Assembly (NCBI GenBank): GCA_020353055.1
Contig: CP070686.1
Span: 418,888 to 462,981 of the forward strand
DNA: 44,094 nucleotides
Direction: 5' to 3'
DNA from: Caldifarciminota bacterium
GTDB lineage: Bacteria; Hydrothermota; Tepidihabitantia; SM23-42
Positions 34,888-42,787 of the stretch are shown one piece after another. Below the pieces are notes generated by a model, which saw only the letters and a program-made list of their open reading frames with translations, was not told the origin of the DNA and searched no databases. Made by a program: the position numbers and the translations under genes. Position 1 is the stretch's first letter. Every line of letters starts with the position of its first letter.

Positions 34888-35610
34888 TCAGATCGACAAC
34901 GCAGCGCCGATCGCTCCCACAAACTGGGCATCTTCCGGTATTATGACTTTTTTGAAAATGCGTCTCATAGATTTGACAAGTCCAGGGTTCAGTGCACCAC
35001 CACCACAGAACAATATCGGTTCCTCGATGCCTATCTGGCTACCGATGCCGTCGATTCTTCGCACGAGGGCATCGCATACCCCGGCGACAATATCCTCAAT
35101 CCTTTTACCTTCACCGACGAGGCTGAGGATTTCGGTTTCAGCCATGACCACGCAGAGCGAGTCGACAATTTCTGCACGGTCTGCTTGTACTGCTAACTCG
35201 CCGAACTCAGCTAGGGTAAGGCCGAGGGCTTGCGCAATCTTCTCAATGAAATTGCCCGTTCCTGCGGCGCAACGATCGTTCATAATGAAACGGTCAACGC
35301 GTCCATCTTTGACCTTTATGATCTTGCTATCCTGTCCTCCTATATCGATGACCGTTCGTATCGATGATTCAAAGAACAGAGCACCACGTGCGAAAGCCGA
35401 AATTTCGGTAATCATTTTACCGGCAGAAACGACGAGCTCCCGTCCGAATCCAGTAGCGACGACAGTGTCATATCCCTTGAGTTCATGTAGTGCTCGTTCG
35501 ATCGCCTGTCTTGGTTTGAAAGAGGTTTTGAAAACGATTTTGCTATTTATCCCACCGTCGAAGACAACGCCTTTGGTGTAACTTGAACCTACGTCTAAAC
35601 CCAGTACCAT
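34888..35610 (-). CDS. ATP-dependent activase of the 2-hydroxyacyl-CoA dehydratase family (HgdC/BcrA-D-like)
   Basis: 240 residues, ASKHA ATPase fold: LDVGSSYTKG (phosphate 1), DIGGQDSK (about 89-96), NDRCAAGTGNF. The two Cys that hold the bridging [4Fe-4S] of the homodimer are C114 and C153; their 39-residue spacing equals that recalled for Acidaminococcus HgdC. In the family, ATP hydrolysis pushes one low-potential electron to a Fe-S partner. It is the last gene of a six-gene overlapping operon, and its start overlaps the preceding gene by 16 bases (ribosome site AAGGAGA). Confidence 0.93.
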   Translation of the reverse strand: MVLGLDVGSSYTKGVVFDGGINSKIVFKTSFKPRQAIERALHELKGYDTVVATGFGRELVVSAGKMITEISAFARGALFFESSIRTVIDIGGQDSKIIKVKDGRVDRFIMNDRCAAGTGNFIEKIAQALGLTLAEFGELAVQADRAEIVDSLCVVMAETEILSLVGEGKRIEDIVAGVCDALVRRIDGIGSQIGIEEPILFCGGGALNPGLVKSMRRIFKKVIIPEDAQFVGAIGAALSI

Positions 35611-36626
35611 CCTGTCTCCTTCGCAGCGTTCACAAAAGCTATTAAATTTTCAGCGGGTGCTTGTGTGGGGACTTCGCAGCCAGTTGCTGCAATGTAACCC
35701 TTAGCCGCATTCTTCGATTGTCTGACCATTTCTGTTACTTCGTGTGTAATGACATCCGGGGAGGAAAATGCGAGTTGCGATGTGTCATAATTGCCAATGA
35801 GGCGCAGTTTTCCAGATATTTCTTCTATTGTGTCCGACATGCTGACACGATCAATGCTGATGAGGTCGGCATGCGTTTCCGGCAATAGATTGACAATGGG
35901 CGTCGTTTCGCCGCAAATGTGGAGTATAACATCGAGGTCATAGCGGTGCAGATAATCAATGAGCCTTCTTTCGTACGGTAGCGCATACTGCTTGTATGCT
36001 TTTGGACTTATTACACTGGATGACGCAAGCGGATCAACAATGATCGGCAGACCACCAGCATCGATGGTATGGTAGCATAATTCGATTGCGGCATCCAACG
36101 ATTTTGCCAGAATCCTTTCGATCTGAACAGGTTCTTTGATCGTCTGCATGAGGAATTCATTTGGCTCGGATAGCATCATCCCGGTGGTAAATGGAGCAGG
36201 TATGTAGACAAGAATGGGAACTTTGTCTCCGAGAGCATCGTACGCGTACTCAATTGCTTCGAGATATACAGGGAGTCGTGCTGTAGTTTTTGGATTGGGG
36301 ATCGTTAATTCGTCGATTTTCTTTTTCTTTAACGCGGGTACCCTCTGGATTGGCAGGTCGTTTTCCGGATATTCGAACACTGAGCCCATTGCTTCTGCAA
36401 TGATACCTACTTCGGAGAAAATTGATATAGCATCGTGTCCGTATTTCTCGAGTGCGGCAATCTGTGCTCGTGCCATGTTCTCGCCGTTTGTGTAATAATC
36501 CCTGAGTTTCATATCTTTGACAGTTGCGGCATGCGATGTAACCAGGGGCATGATATTACAGCGGTCGGGTCTTTCGTCGATTACTAATAATCCGAATCTT
36601 TCACGCGGTGTCAGGATATCATTCAT
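35595..36626 (-). CDS. MtaA/UroD-family methyltransferase-like protein, copy 2
   Basis: 343 residues. The start is ATG 36626, whose ATGA overlaps the stop of the gene before; the frame is open a further 162 codons, but that part lies antisense to nothing and in the wrong frame of the preceding gene, with nonsense-like composition. Uroporphyrinogen decarboxylase / MtaA fold with zinc-ligand motifs LHICGETTP (HxC) and, near the end, TGCEVPTQ (Cys). In MtaA-type enzymes these hold Zn that activates a thiol to accept methyl from a corrinoid. The partner is likely the corrinoid protein at 39907-40536. Confidence 0.9.
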   Translation of the reverse strand: MNDILTPRERFGLLVIDERPDRCNIMPLVTSHAATVKDMKLRDYYTNGENMARAQIAALEKYGHDAISIFSEVGIIAEAMGSVFEYPENDLPIQRVPALKKKKIDELTIPNPKTTARLPVYLEAIEYAYDALGDKVPILVYIPAPFTTGMMLSEPNEFLMQTIKEPVQIERILAKSLDAAIELCYHTIDAGGLPIIVDPLASSSVISPKAYKQYALPYERRLIDYLHRYDLDVILHICGETTPIVNLLPETHADLISIDRVSMSDTIEEISGKLRLIGNYDTSQLAFSSPDVITHEVTEMVRQSKNAAKGYIAATGCEVPTQAPAENLIAFVNAAKETGWYWV

Positions 36627-38014
36627 CTCAGCATTTCCAAGAATGCTGCAATTCTTGTTCTGAGTTGTTCGGTTATTCCCAAAGGCCCGGGAACATCGAT
36701 CGCGAGCACTGGCACTCTCTTCAATTTTTCTTCGATCAATCTTGTTTCCATTGCGCAGTGAGAACAACCCAACATGTTGCTTATGATCACCCCGGCCACC
36801 TTGCCAGAATCGACACCTGTTGTAATGTTGCGGATTCGTTCCTCTGTTGAACCGATCATGGAAGCATCCATGAATGATCTGGCAAGAGCGACGAACGGAT
36901 CGATTTCTTCGTCGATCTCTACCAATGCCTGGTTGATCACATATTCGGTTGCCACAACTCGACCGCCCAAATCTTCTACAATATTGAGTAGCAAAGGATC
37001 CGCGGTAGGGGTGACCCAGGCGAGAGGAATTGCATCCGGACGCAGTACACCCAAACCTTTTTCGATACGACCCAGGATTGTTTCTTTTACCATACTCAGA
37101 ATATTCAACCATTCATCGATGTCCGCATAACCATATAGATTACCGAACTCGATGACCATCATTTCGAGCCCGGGGTATGGCGCGATATTTGCATTGTGGG
37201 TGAGTTCCCTGATTTCATGTGTCAAACGGCGCAGCCTGTTATTCTTGTTGATACTCTGTTTGAGTCTTTCTGTATCATCAGTGCCTGTCAGCTGCTTCAT
37301 CTTATGCCAAACGCGTTTATATTCATCCACCAAGTATGTTTCGAAACGTTCCGGGTATTCAAAACCGTGGGCTGTCTTAGTATATCTTTCCTCTACGTGG
37401 TAATCTTTTCGGTGCCTGCGATAGGGGATCTCGAGCCAGTTCAGTTCGTAACCCATGTCTTCGACCATTTGCATGATGCACGAGTAGTCATCACAAGATG
37501 CTCCAGTCGATGCGAACAGAATATCTGGTTTTGGGAAATATGCCATTTTGTGAAAAGCGGCAAGTGTTGAGCGTACAAAACAGCTCCCTTCAGGCGTGCC
37601 GAGTTCACTTGCTTTGTCGAGTAGTACAGTTGATTCATTGAAGAATGGTGTCCACCATGTGCAGTCAGGGTAGAACGGAACACACTCTGGGAAGGACATA
37701 GTGATCACGGGTACGGTTCCAAGATCGCCCATTGCGGCGACGATGTGCTTTCCACTCTGGCGGGCACGGAACAATCTTTCGGATTCGTTGAATGCAAACC
37801 CCCAGAGCCTGAGTGCTGATAGTGAATTATCGAACTTTAATTTCTTCAGTTCTCTGGCGCCGTAAACCATGAATGTTGCTGGAGGAGAGAGATACACGCC
37901 CCATTCATCATTGCCATAATACTTGAACTGTTTTATGTCCGTATCCTCAAGCAGGCGGAATTGGGTGCTCCATTGTCTTAGGTCGATCTTCTGAGGGGCT
38001 ATGTTTTCGAACAT
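36623..38014 (-). CDS. 2-hydroxyacyl-CoA dehydratase-family Fe-S protein, large
   Basis: 463 residues from ATG 38014, which has GGAG 5 bases upstream; it overlaps the gene before by 16 bases. An ATG at 38047 lacks a ribosome site. HgdA/BcrB-like two-lobed fold with several Cys that could ligate a cluster: PECVPFYPDC, GSCFVRS, GASCDDYSC, and the C-terminal LGCSHC with the family ending VLAIDVPGP. It probably pairs with the 329-residue protein as a heterodimer that takes electrons from the activase. No CoA substrate genes lie nearby, so a dehydratase role is doubtful. Confidence 0.88.
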   Translation of the reverse strand: MFENIAPQKIDLRQWSTQFRLLEDTDIKQFKYYGNDEWGVYLSPPATFMVYGARELKKLKFDNSLSALRLWGFAFNESERLFRARQSGKHIVAAMGDLGTVPVITMSFPECVPFYPDCTWWTPFFNESTVLLDKASELGTPEGSCFVRSTLAAFHKMAYFPKPDILFASTGASCDDYSCIMQMVEDMGYELNWLEIPYRRHRKDYHVEERYTKTAHGFEYPERFETYLVDEYKRVWHKMKQLTGTDDTERLKQSINKNNRLRRLTHEIRELTHNANIAPYPGLEMMVIEFGNLYGYADIDEWLNILSMVKETILGRIEKGLGVLRPDAIPLAWVTPTADPLLLNIVEDLGGRVVATEYVINQALVEIDEEIDPFVALARSFMDASMIGSTEERIRNITTGVDSGKVAGVIISNMLGCSHCAMETRLIEEKLKRVPVLAIDVPGPLGITEQLRTRIAAFLEMLR

Positions 38015-38988
38015 AACATCTCCGCAAAAGCCTCGATTCTTGTCCATAACTGGCTATTGCTTTGATAGGAGAAATCACTCCGTATTCTCAATGTCGGTAG
38101 ATTGAATTCCTTTTCGATCTTGCGCAATTCGAATTCATATACATCACAGTAATCAAGTGTCCATGCAATGACGCCGGCACAATGCAACCTGATAATTTGC
38201 TCGCCTACGAAGTCGTAATATTTTCGATGAGGTCTTTTGTGCATACAAGGTGGCTGTTGGTAGTATGCATGTTTTATACCGGCAATACTTTTCTCCGTTA
38301 TTCTTATTTGAAGAGGGCGTGAGATACCACAGTTGAAATCACCAACAATACGCAGTTTTTTCTCTATCAACCGCAGGATGTGATTGGCTTCATACGCTAT
38401 GGCGCTGCCCACCAGGTATACTCTCGGTTTCTCCGATATGTCATGGCGAGGAGTAGCAGATTCGTCAAAAGAACTTTGGTGATAACTGGTCATCACGTTG
38501 TGGAAGTCCGCGGTCGATACAAGCGATGGGCATGCTGCCCTTTCCTCATCGATTTTTCGCAGTTCGGCGCGTATTCCTTCCCATTTGTCGATTTCATTTT
38601 TGACTATTCCATCTGTGTATTTAATTTGCGAAAATGATTCGAGCTGTTTGACCAGCCAGTCAATTTCGTCAGAATATATATATGGCTTGTCGGTTCTTGG
38701 ATTGTTCACAACGTAGACCGGGATTGATGTGCGTTCGCTCAGCACGTCGAACATTCTGCGAGACATATCGCATCCGGTTGATCCTATCAGCATTGCGAAT
38801 TTTTCTTCATTTTCAAGGACGTAGGTGAGGTTTGATTTAACCATTGGACAAGCATCTACACGTACTATTTTTTCCCCTCTTTTTGAAAGGTTGATGTCAC
38901 CGTGTAGTAGCCGATATGGTCGCAATCCAGTTGCCGAGAGTAATTCGACGGGTACGTAGGCACATGCATATCCGATCATCTGCATCAT
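37999..38988 (-). CDS. 2-hydroxyacyl-CoA dehydratase-family Fe-S protein, small (HgdB/BcrC-like)
   Basis: 329 residues. The start is at ATGATG after GAGGGAT, with ATGA overlap of the preceding stop. Family features: C9 in GYACAYVPVELL, C47 in VDACPMVKS, C73 in STGCDMSRR, the usual three Cys for a [4Fe-4S] cluster; later Cys in RLHCAGVIAWTLDYC and the closing TLRIRSDFS. It is the likely partner of the 463-residue protein. Both subunits are full length with Cys sets kept, so an active Fe-S protein is expected. Confidence 0.88.
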   Translation of the reverse strand: MMQMIGYACAYVPVELLSATGLRPYRLLHGDINLSKRGEKIVRVDACPMVKSNLTYVLENEEKFAMLIGSTGCDMSRRMFDVLSERTSIPVYVVNNPRTDKPYIYSDEIDWLVKQLESFSQIKYTDGIVKNEIDKWEGIRAELRKIDEERAACPSLVSTADFHNVMTSYHQSSFDESATPRHDISEKPRVYLVGSAIAYEANHILRLIEKKLRIVGDFNCGISRPLQIRITEKSIAGIKHAYYQQPPCMHKRPHRKYYDFVGEQIIRLHCAGVIAWTLDYCDVYEFELRKIEKEFNLPTLRIRSDFSYQSNSQLWTRIEAFAEMLCSKT

Positions 38989-39929
38989 ATCCCTCTAAGT
39001 TCATTACCACATTCGCTGGCAATACGGAGCATGGTTTTGATATTTTCAGGATTTGTTTGGGCAGGAACATCGCAAGAGGTTGACAGGATTATTGGTTTTT
39101 GTCTGAGCGCGTTTTCTACCTCAGATCTTATGCGTCTGATATCGCCGTTCAATATTGTATCGGTTCCTACGCCGCCCATTCTTACAGTGTCCGTCTGGAC
39201 GTCAATATTTTCAACGCTCAATATGTCAGCACCCGACGTATCAAGGTGTTTGAGTATGGGACTTACATCACCACATATGTGTATGCCGGCAAGCACGCCG
39301 TGGGCTTTTGATTTTTCGATAATACTCTTGATCCCCACTAACGCGTGTTTGGCAAAAACGGCGGGTGATATGACACTCGAAGATGCGAGTGGGTCTCCGA
39401 TCATTATGTTGACTCCAACGGATAGTATTCTCTCCAAATATTCAAGTTGGTTTTGCTGTGCGTCACGCAAGAGCTGTGAAGCCTCGTTTTCGTTTTTCAA
39501 TATCATTTTCAGAAAACGCTCAATGCCGCCAAGAAAAGCCGCAAGCGTGAACGGCCCTTTGACCGAAACGAATATGGGAACGTCAAGTTTGTCTTTCAAA
39601 ATCTCGGCGGCACGAATGATCTCTTGCGTGCGGTCGATAGAATTATTGCTCGCAGGTCCGAGCAGAGTAGGGTAAGGGTTCAATTTGACTGGGCAGCCCA
39701 TGGATTGTGCTTCGACATACGGATCTGAGAAGACGAGCACCATGTCATAACCATAAAGTTCATAGCAGCGCTGCAGGACCCGTGCGAGTTTTTTGCCGTT
39801 TTGGGCAACTTCCTTGAATTCGAGACGCAACAAATGTGCACCGTGGTCAGCGCAGACCATGGGGAAAACCGCAATACTTCTCTGCTGATTCAAGACTGCG
39901 GAGATTTTATCCACCGATGATTCTTTCAA
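38985..39929 (-). CDS. MtaA/UroD-family methyltransferase-like protein, copy 1
   Basis: 314 residues. UroD/MtaA-type barrel with zinc motif GIHICGDVSP (HxC) and third ligand in STSCDVPAQTNPENI. The phrase IGDPLASSSVISP is shared almost word for word with copy 2 (VDPLASSSVISP), so the two are paralogues; the rest has diverged, which suggests different methyl donors or acceptors. It overlaps the corrinoid protein gene by 23 bases, which ties it to methyl transfer with that protein. Confidence 0.9.
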   Translation of the reverse strand: MKESSVDKISAVLNQQRSIAVFPMVCADHGAHLLRLEFKEVAQNGKKLARVLQRCYELYGYDMVLVFSDPYVEAQSMGCPVKLNPYPTLLGPASNNSIDRTQEIIRAAEILKDKLDVPIFVSVKGPFTLAAFLGGIERFLKMILKNENEASQLLRDAQQNQLEYLERILSVGVNIMIGDPLASSSVISPAVFAKHALVGIKSIIEKSKAHGVLAGIHICGDVSPILKHLDTSGADILSVENIDVQTDTVRMGGVGTDTILNGDIRRIRSEVENALRQKPIILSTSCDVPAQTNPENIKTMLRIASECGNELRGI

Positions 39930-40536
39930 TTAATGTCACTGTGGAAGGGCCATCCGGGCTATAGCCATCGGCCTTGATCTTCATGGCGAATTCGTGGTTA
40001 ACCGGTGCGCCGCCAACGATGACTTTCACATCCCCACGCAGTTTGCGCTGTTCGAGTTCTTTGATGACCATATCCATTTGTGTCATCGTTGTCGTCATGA
40101 GACTCGACAAGGCCAGGATATCCGGTTTTTCTCTTTCTACAGCCTCGACGAATTGTGTATAGGGTACATCCCTGCCCAGGTCAATTACTTCATAGCCCGC
40201 TGCTTCCATCATGACTTTGACAATATTCTTGCCGATATCGTGGATGTCACCTTCTACCACGCCAATAACAATTTTCGCCTTGGGCTTACGGGATGATTTT
40301 CCGATCAGAGGTTTAATGATATCGAATCCCGCGTAGAAGGCTTCTGAACTGAGTAGTACTTCAGGTACGTAGTATTCTTTGCGTGCAAACAAGATTGCAA
40401 CTTCCTGCATTCCGGAAATTAATCCGTCCTCCAGGATGTCAACTGGGTTAATCTCCTCTCTCAGCGCTTGAGATACAAGGGCGGCAACCTTGCTGTCATC
40501 CATGTCGATAACGGCTTTTCTCAGCAATTCAAACAA
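39907..40536 (-). CDS. Methyltransferase corrinoid protein (MtbC/MtmC-like)
   Basis: 209 residues. Helical cap domain (about 1-85), then the B12-binding Rossmann domain with GDIHDIG (D97-x-H99-x-x-G102), H99 being the lower cobalt ligand, then SSLMTTTMTQM and VGGAPVN. It shuttles a methyl group between two methyltransferases. The start is TTG 40536, preceded by GGAGG. It is the first gene of the six-gene operon; there is no dedicated MtaB/MtmB-type substrate methyltransferase, so one of the UroD-like proteins must fill that role if the system is complete. Confidence 0.93.
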   Translation of the reverse strand: MFELLRKAVIDMDDSKVAALVSQALREEINPVDILEDGLISGMQEVAILFARKEYYVPEVLLSSEAFYAGFDIIKPLIGKSSRKPKAKIVIGVVEGDIHDIGKNIVKVMMEAAGYEVIDLGRDVPYTQFVEAVEREKPDILALSSLMTTTMTQMDMVIKELEQRKLRGDVKVIVGGAPVNHEFAMKIKADGYSPDGPSTVTLIERIIGG

Positions 40537-40561
40537 TAAACCTCCATGTGTGTTATATATT

Positions 40562-40590
40562 ATAATAATAAGGTATCACGTAGTAGTCAA
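40562..40590 (-). promoter_or_regulatory. Promoter of the corrinoid operon
   Basis: Minus strand TTGACT (40585-40590), 17-base spacer, TATTAT (40562-40567), about 25 bases before the TTG start. Confidence 0.6.
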
Positions 40591-40668
40591 GTATTCCGCT
40601 CTGCGCTACCTTTCTTTAAGTATGATGTTCTATCGCAATAATAGTAGTATCAAATTACCATCTATTTT

Positions 40669-41460
40669 CTATTTTTGCCCGATGAACAAGCCTCGACCCA
40701 CCTTATGTTCGTGGGCGGCTTTCTGCCAGATAGTGACCAGATTTGATGCGAAGTCGAAGAGGTCCTTCCCGAAATTGTCGAGTATCGTGGGTTTCAGATC
40801 GACATGTACCTTCTCGTAGTATTCGTCAAAGCATTTTGCGTACTCTTCGGTTTGGTCCAGCGCCTGGAGTAATTTGAAACCGTTCTTCTTAAGCAGTTCC
40901 TGATATCCATCAAATGATTCCATGTAGGGAAACGCCATTGTCTCGAGCAATGGGTCCAGCTCCTTTTCTGAGATTACCCCTGTGATTATCCAGTCGGTGA
41001 ACGCGATCTTTCCGCCCGGTTTTAGCACGCGGTGCGCCTCTTGGATGAGCCTGTTCTTGTCTGTGACATAGCACCATGCTTCCTGACCCCATACCACGTC
41101 GAAGGTTTCTTTCTTGAAGGGAAGGTCTATAGCATTGCCTTCGTAGTATTCGATGAGATGCTCGAGTTTGGCATCCTTTGTCCGCTGGCGTGCTTTTTCA
41201 AGCATTGTCTTAGTAGCGTCGACTCCCTTTACAGTCACTCCGTATTTGCTTGCGAGATGGCGAGCTGGTGCGCCCAGTGCACTGCATATGTCACATATGA
41301 CCATACCTTTTTTGAGGTCCACCTGCAATGCAAGTGCATCAGTCGCTTCTGGTCCGCCTGAGTGTATCTGTTCTCCCATTACTGCTTCCCATAACAGTCC
41401 TCCCGGACCATCATACACATCCTGTACGTCCTTTATTGTGAAGTCCTTAATGTACTTCAT
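40669..41460 (-). CDS. SAM-dependent methyltransferase, class I
   Basis: 263 residues. The Rossmann core has a modified motif I (VICDICSALGAPARHLA, 55-71), motif II GVDATKTML, and FDVVWGQEAW. The opening (WEAVMGEQIHSGG) resembles sarcosine/dimethylglycine N-methyltransferases, so a small amine, thiol or metalloid is a fair guess for substrate. ATG 41460 has AAGGAG upstream. It starts 1 base after the FTR-like gene stop, so the two are translationally linked. 132 bp separate it from the corrinoid operon, which has its own promoter. Confidence 0.88.
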   Translation of the reverse strand: MKYIKDFTIKDVQDVYDGPGGLLWEAVMGEQIHSGGPEATDALALQVDLKKGMVICDICSALGAPARHLASKYGVTVKGVDATKTMLEKARQRTKDAKLEHLIEYYEGNAIDLPFKKETFDVVWGQEAWCYVTDKNRLIQEAHRVLKPGGKIAFTDWIITGVISEKELDPLLETMAFPYMESFDGYQELLKKNGFKLLQALDQTEEYAKCFDEYYEKVHVDLKPTILDNFGKDLFDFASNLVTIWQKAAHEHKVGRGLFIGQK

Positions 41461-41461
41461 G

Positions 41462-41764
41462 TTATACTCCTTTCACTTTATAGAATAATTTACAGAAACA
41501 GTGCCCGTCTTTGTGAATCTCGTCATTCATTTCAGGACAGGGGCAAAGTGTATCTGACCGTGGGTTCAATGGATGGATATGTTTACAGGGACAATAATAA
41601 TTGCCGAATTCCATCTTGTTCATCGTCATGAGGCCGATGACTTTTCGTAGCCTTTCCACATCGGGATTGAGCACGTAACCATTGTCTTGTGCCATTTTGA
41701 CTATTCTTGCAAGATTTTTATTGTATTCAGTAGTGCCTGCTACCGAATCCCATCTACTTCTCAC
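41462..41764 (-). CDS. Ferredoxin:thioredoxin reductase catalytic-subunit-like Fe-S protein
   Basis: 100 residues; GTG start at 41764 with GGAGG 7 bases upstream. The cysteine set of the FTR catalytic chain is present: CPC (58-60), CPC (74-76) and CFC (89-91, usually CHC) in KDGHCFCKLFY. In the family four Cys hold a [4Fe-4S] and two form the active disulphide. Spacings differ from plant FTR (13 and 12 residues between the pairs), so it is a variant. It may reduce a disulphide or selenenyl-sulphide in a partner. First gene of an operon with the SAM methyltransferase. Confidence 0.88.
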   Translation of the reverse strand: MRSRWDSVAGTTEYNKNLARIVKMAQDNGYVLNPDVERLRKVIGLMTMNKMEFGNYYCPCKHIHPLNPRSDTLCPCPEMNDEIHKDGHCFCKLFYKVKGV

Positions 41765-42209
41765 TCGTTATCCTCCATTTGTTGTTGATTATCTTGTGTG
41801 ATTGCTGCTATGCAGTGTGTATTCTTGAAAGGCTGTACTAAGTTGCCGTTGCAGGGTAGTTGTGATTGGACTCGACCGAGTCCGGAAGTGTGCAGAGTCA
41901 TTTTCTGCCACCAAGGAAATAGAAAACTGCACCGTTATAGTTATGAATAGAATTATGTGATCGGTTTGCTGGGGGTGTTATTCTGATAAAACAGAGGTTG
42001 ACATGATGTCGCACCCGACCGGGTTGCGAAAAGACACACTTCATATCTTGCCTCCGTTATGGTAGAGAATATGCAAATTCATCTTTATGAGAGTATCCGA
42101 TTCAGAAATGATGTCAAGTGTTTATTTGTGTGTGGGCCAGGTTCGATTTTGACGGACCACACGAGGGATATTACGCAAGGTAGGTGTCAATCCCCGGGTA
42201 AAACAGAAA
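41765..42209. other. Structured intergenic region
   Basis: No gene I can support in 489 bp. Hairpins: GGACTC (41868-41873) with GAGTCC (41878-41883); TCGCACCC (42009-42016) with GGGTTGCGA (42021-42029, one bulge); GTGTGGGCC (42130-42138) with GGACCACAC (42154-42162). A TTGACA lies at 42113-42118 on the minus strand with a poor -10. If transcription starts there, the FTR-like gene has a structured leader of about 330 bases. I cannot match it to a known riboswitch. Confidence 0.4.
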
Positions 42210-42228
42210 GGGCGGGTTTGCGCCGCCC
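42210..42228 (-). terminator. Terminator of the small selenoprotein gene
   Basis: GGGCGG (42210-42215) pairs with CCGCCC (42223-42228). On the minus strand the stem is followed by TTTCTGTTTT. It lies 26 bp beyond the stop at 42254. Confidence 0.65.
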
Positions 42229-42253
42229 CTTCTTGATAGTCAAAGGTAGGACG

Positions 42254-42493
42254 TTATTTGTATTCGGTAACACTTCTTATTGATTCGACATGCACATTCG
42301 CCTTGGCAAATAATTCTTCGAGGCTTTTTCGATCAGGCGCACTCCAGCAGCATATTGCCTGGCTGTTCTCTTCATCAATGTATGCTTTGTCCATGCAGAG
42401 ACTGCCTCCTCCGGAAGCAGTGATGACGGCCTTTCAGGATGAAATGATTTCGTCTTTGGGCATTTTTGGAAGGGTGATGAGATATTTCGGCAT
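42254..42493 (-). CDS. Candidate new selenoprotein, DUF4242-like, 79 residues with in-frame UGA
   Basis: ATG 42493 follows AAAGGAGG and a strong promoter. Reading codon 20 (TGA, 42434-42436) as Sec gives one frame of 79 residues to TAA 42254. It starts MPKYLITLPKMPKDEIISS, then Sec20, then KAVITASGGGSLCMDK. It continues AICCWSAPD and ends VESIRSVTEYK. The second half fits the DUF4242 / nickel-binding SCO4226-like ferredoxin-fold pattern (..YC.YEAPs.e..re......v..I.eV). Both sides of the TGA are coding in the same frame, a SECIS-like hairpin follows at the right distance, and the full Sec machinery is nearby. Sec20 with C33, C48 and C49 suggests a redox or metal-binding site. Standard calling would show only a 19-codon stub. 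Confidence 0.82.
42401..42421 (-). promoter_or_regulatory. SECIS-like hairpin of the DUF4242 selenoprotein
   Basis: On the minus strand ACTGCTTCC (42421-42413), loop GGA, GGAGGCAGT (42409-42401): 9 bp with one G-T pair. It begins 12 bases after the UGA, and the loop is 21 bases after it, inside the range of bacterial SECIS elements, with G in the apical loop. Confidence 0.7.
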
Positions 42494-42509
42494 AACCACC
42501 TCCTTTCTA

Positions 42510-42537
42510 AATATAGCGCGGATCATGAATGTGTCAA
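42510..42537 (-). promoter_or_regulatory. Promoter of the DUF4242 selenoprotein gene
   Basis: Minus strand TTGACA (42532-42537), 16-base spacer, TATATT (42510-42515). Confidence 0.7.
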
Positions 42538-42541
42538 GTAC

Positions 42542-42569
42542 AATCTGCAGCTGATTGCTCCAGCAGATT
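42542..42569. terminator. Inverted repeat between selD and the DUF4242 gene
   Basis: AATCTGC (42542-42548) pairs with GCAGATT (42563-42569). It recalls the outer arms of the hairpin before tRNA-Sec (AAAATCTGC/GCAGATTTT). It lies about 220 bp past selD. The rest of 42570-42787 shows nothing I can name. Confidence 0.35.
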
Positions 42570-42787
42570 AGTGTGGGCAGCTTGCCAAATTCTAAATTCT
42601 AAGCATGAAATTCTGGACAAATGCAACACGAAGGTAACGTAAGCTGGTAAGGGTTGCGATGCCCGTTTCGTCCTCAAAGGTTGCGGTTAGGTCAACAACA
42701 ACTACAGGTTAAAGCGCATAGTGATTTCCTATTGTTATTCGAAATTATCGAAAATATTCAAGTGCTGAGGTATTTGGATTTGTATCG

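Noticed and set aside
36627-37112. 162-codon N-terminal extension of the second UroD-like gene
   Set aside because: It reads the preceding Fe-S gene in another frame, has Arg/Cys/His-rich nonsense composition, and a natural ATGA-coupled start exists at 36626.
41898-42044. 48-codon frame with GGAGG before its ATG
   Set aside because: His/Asn/Arg-rich sequence without protein-like pattern; it covers a hairpin. Reading its TGA as Sec adds nothing recognisable.
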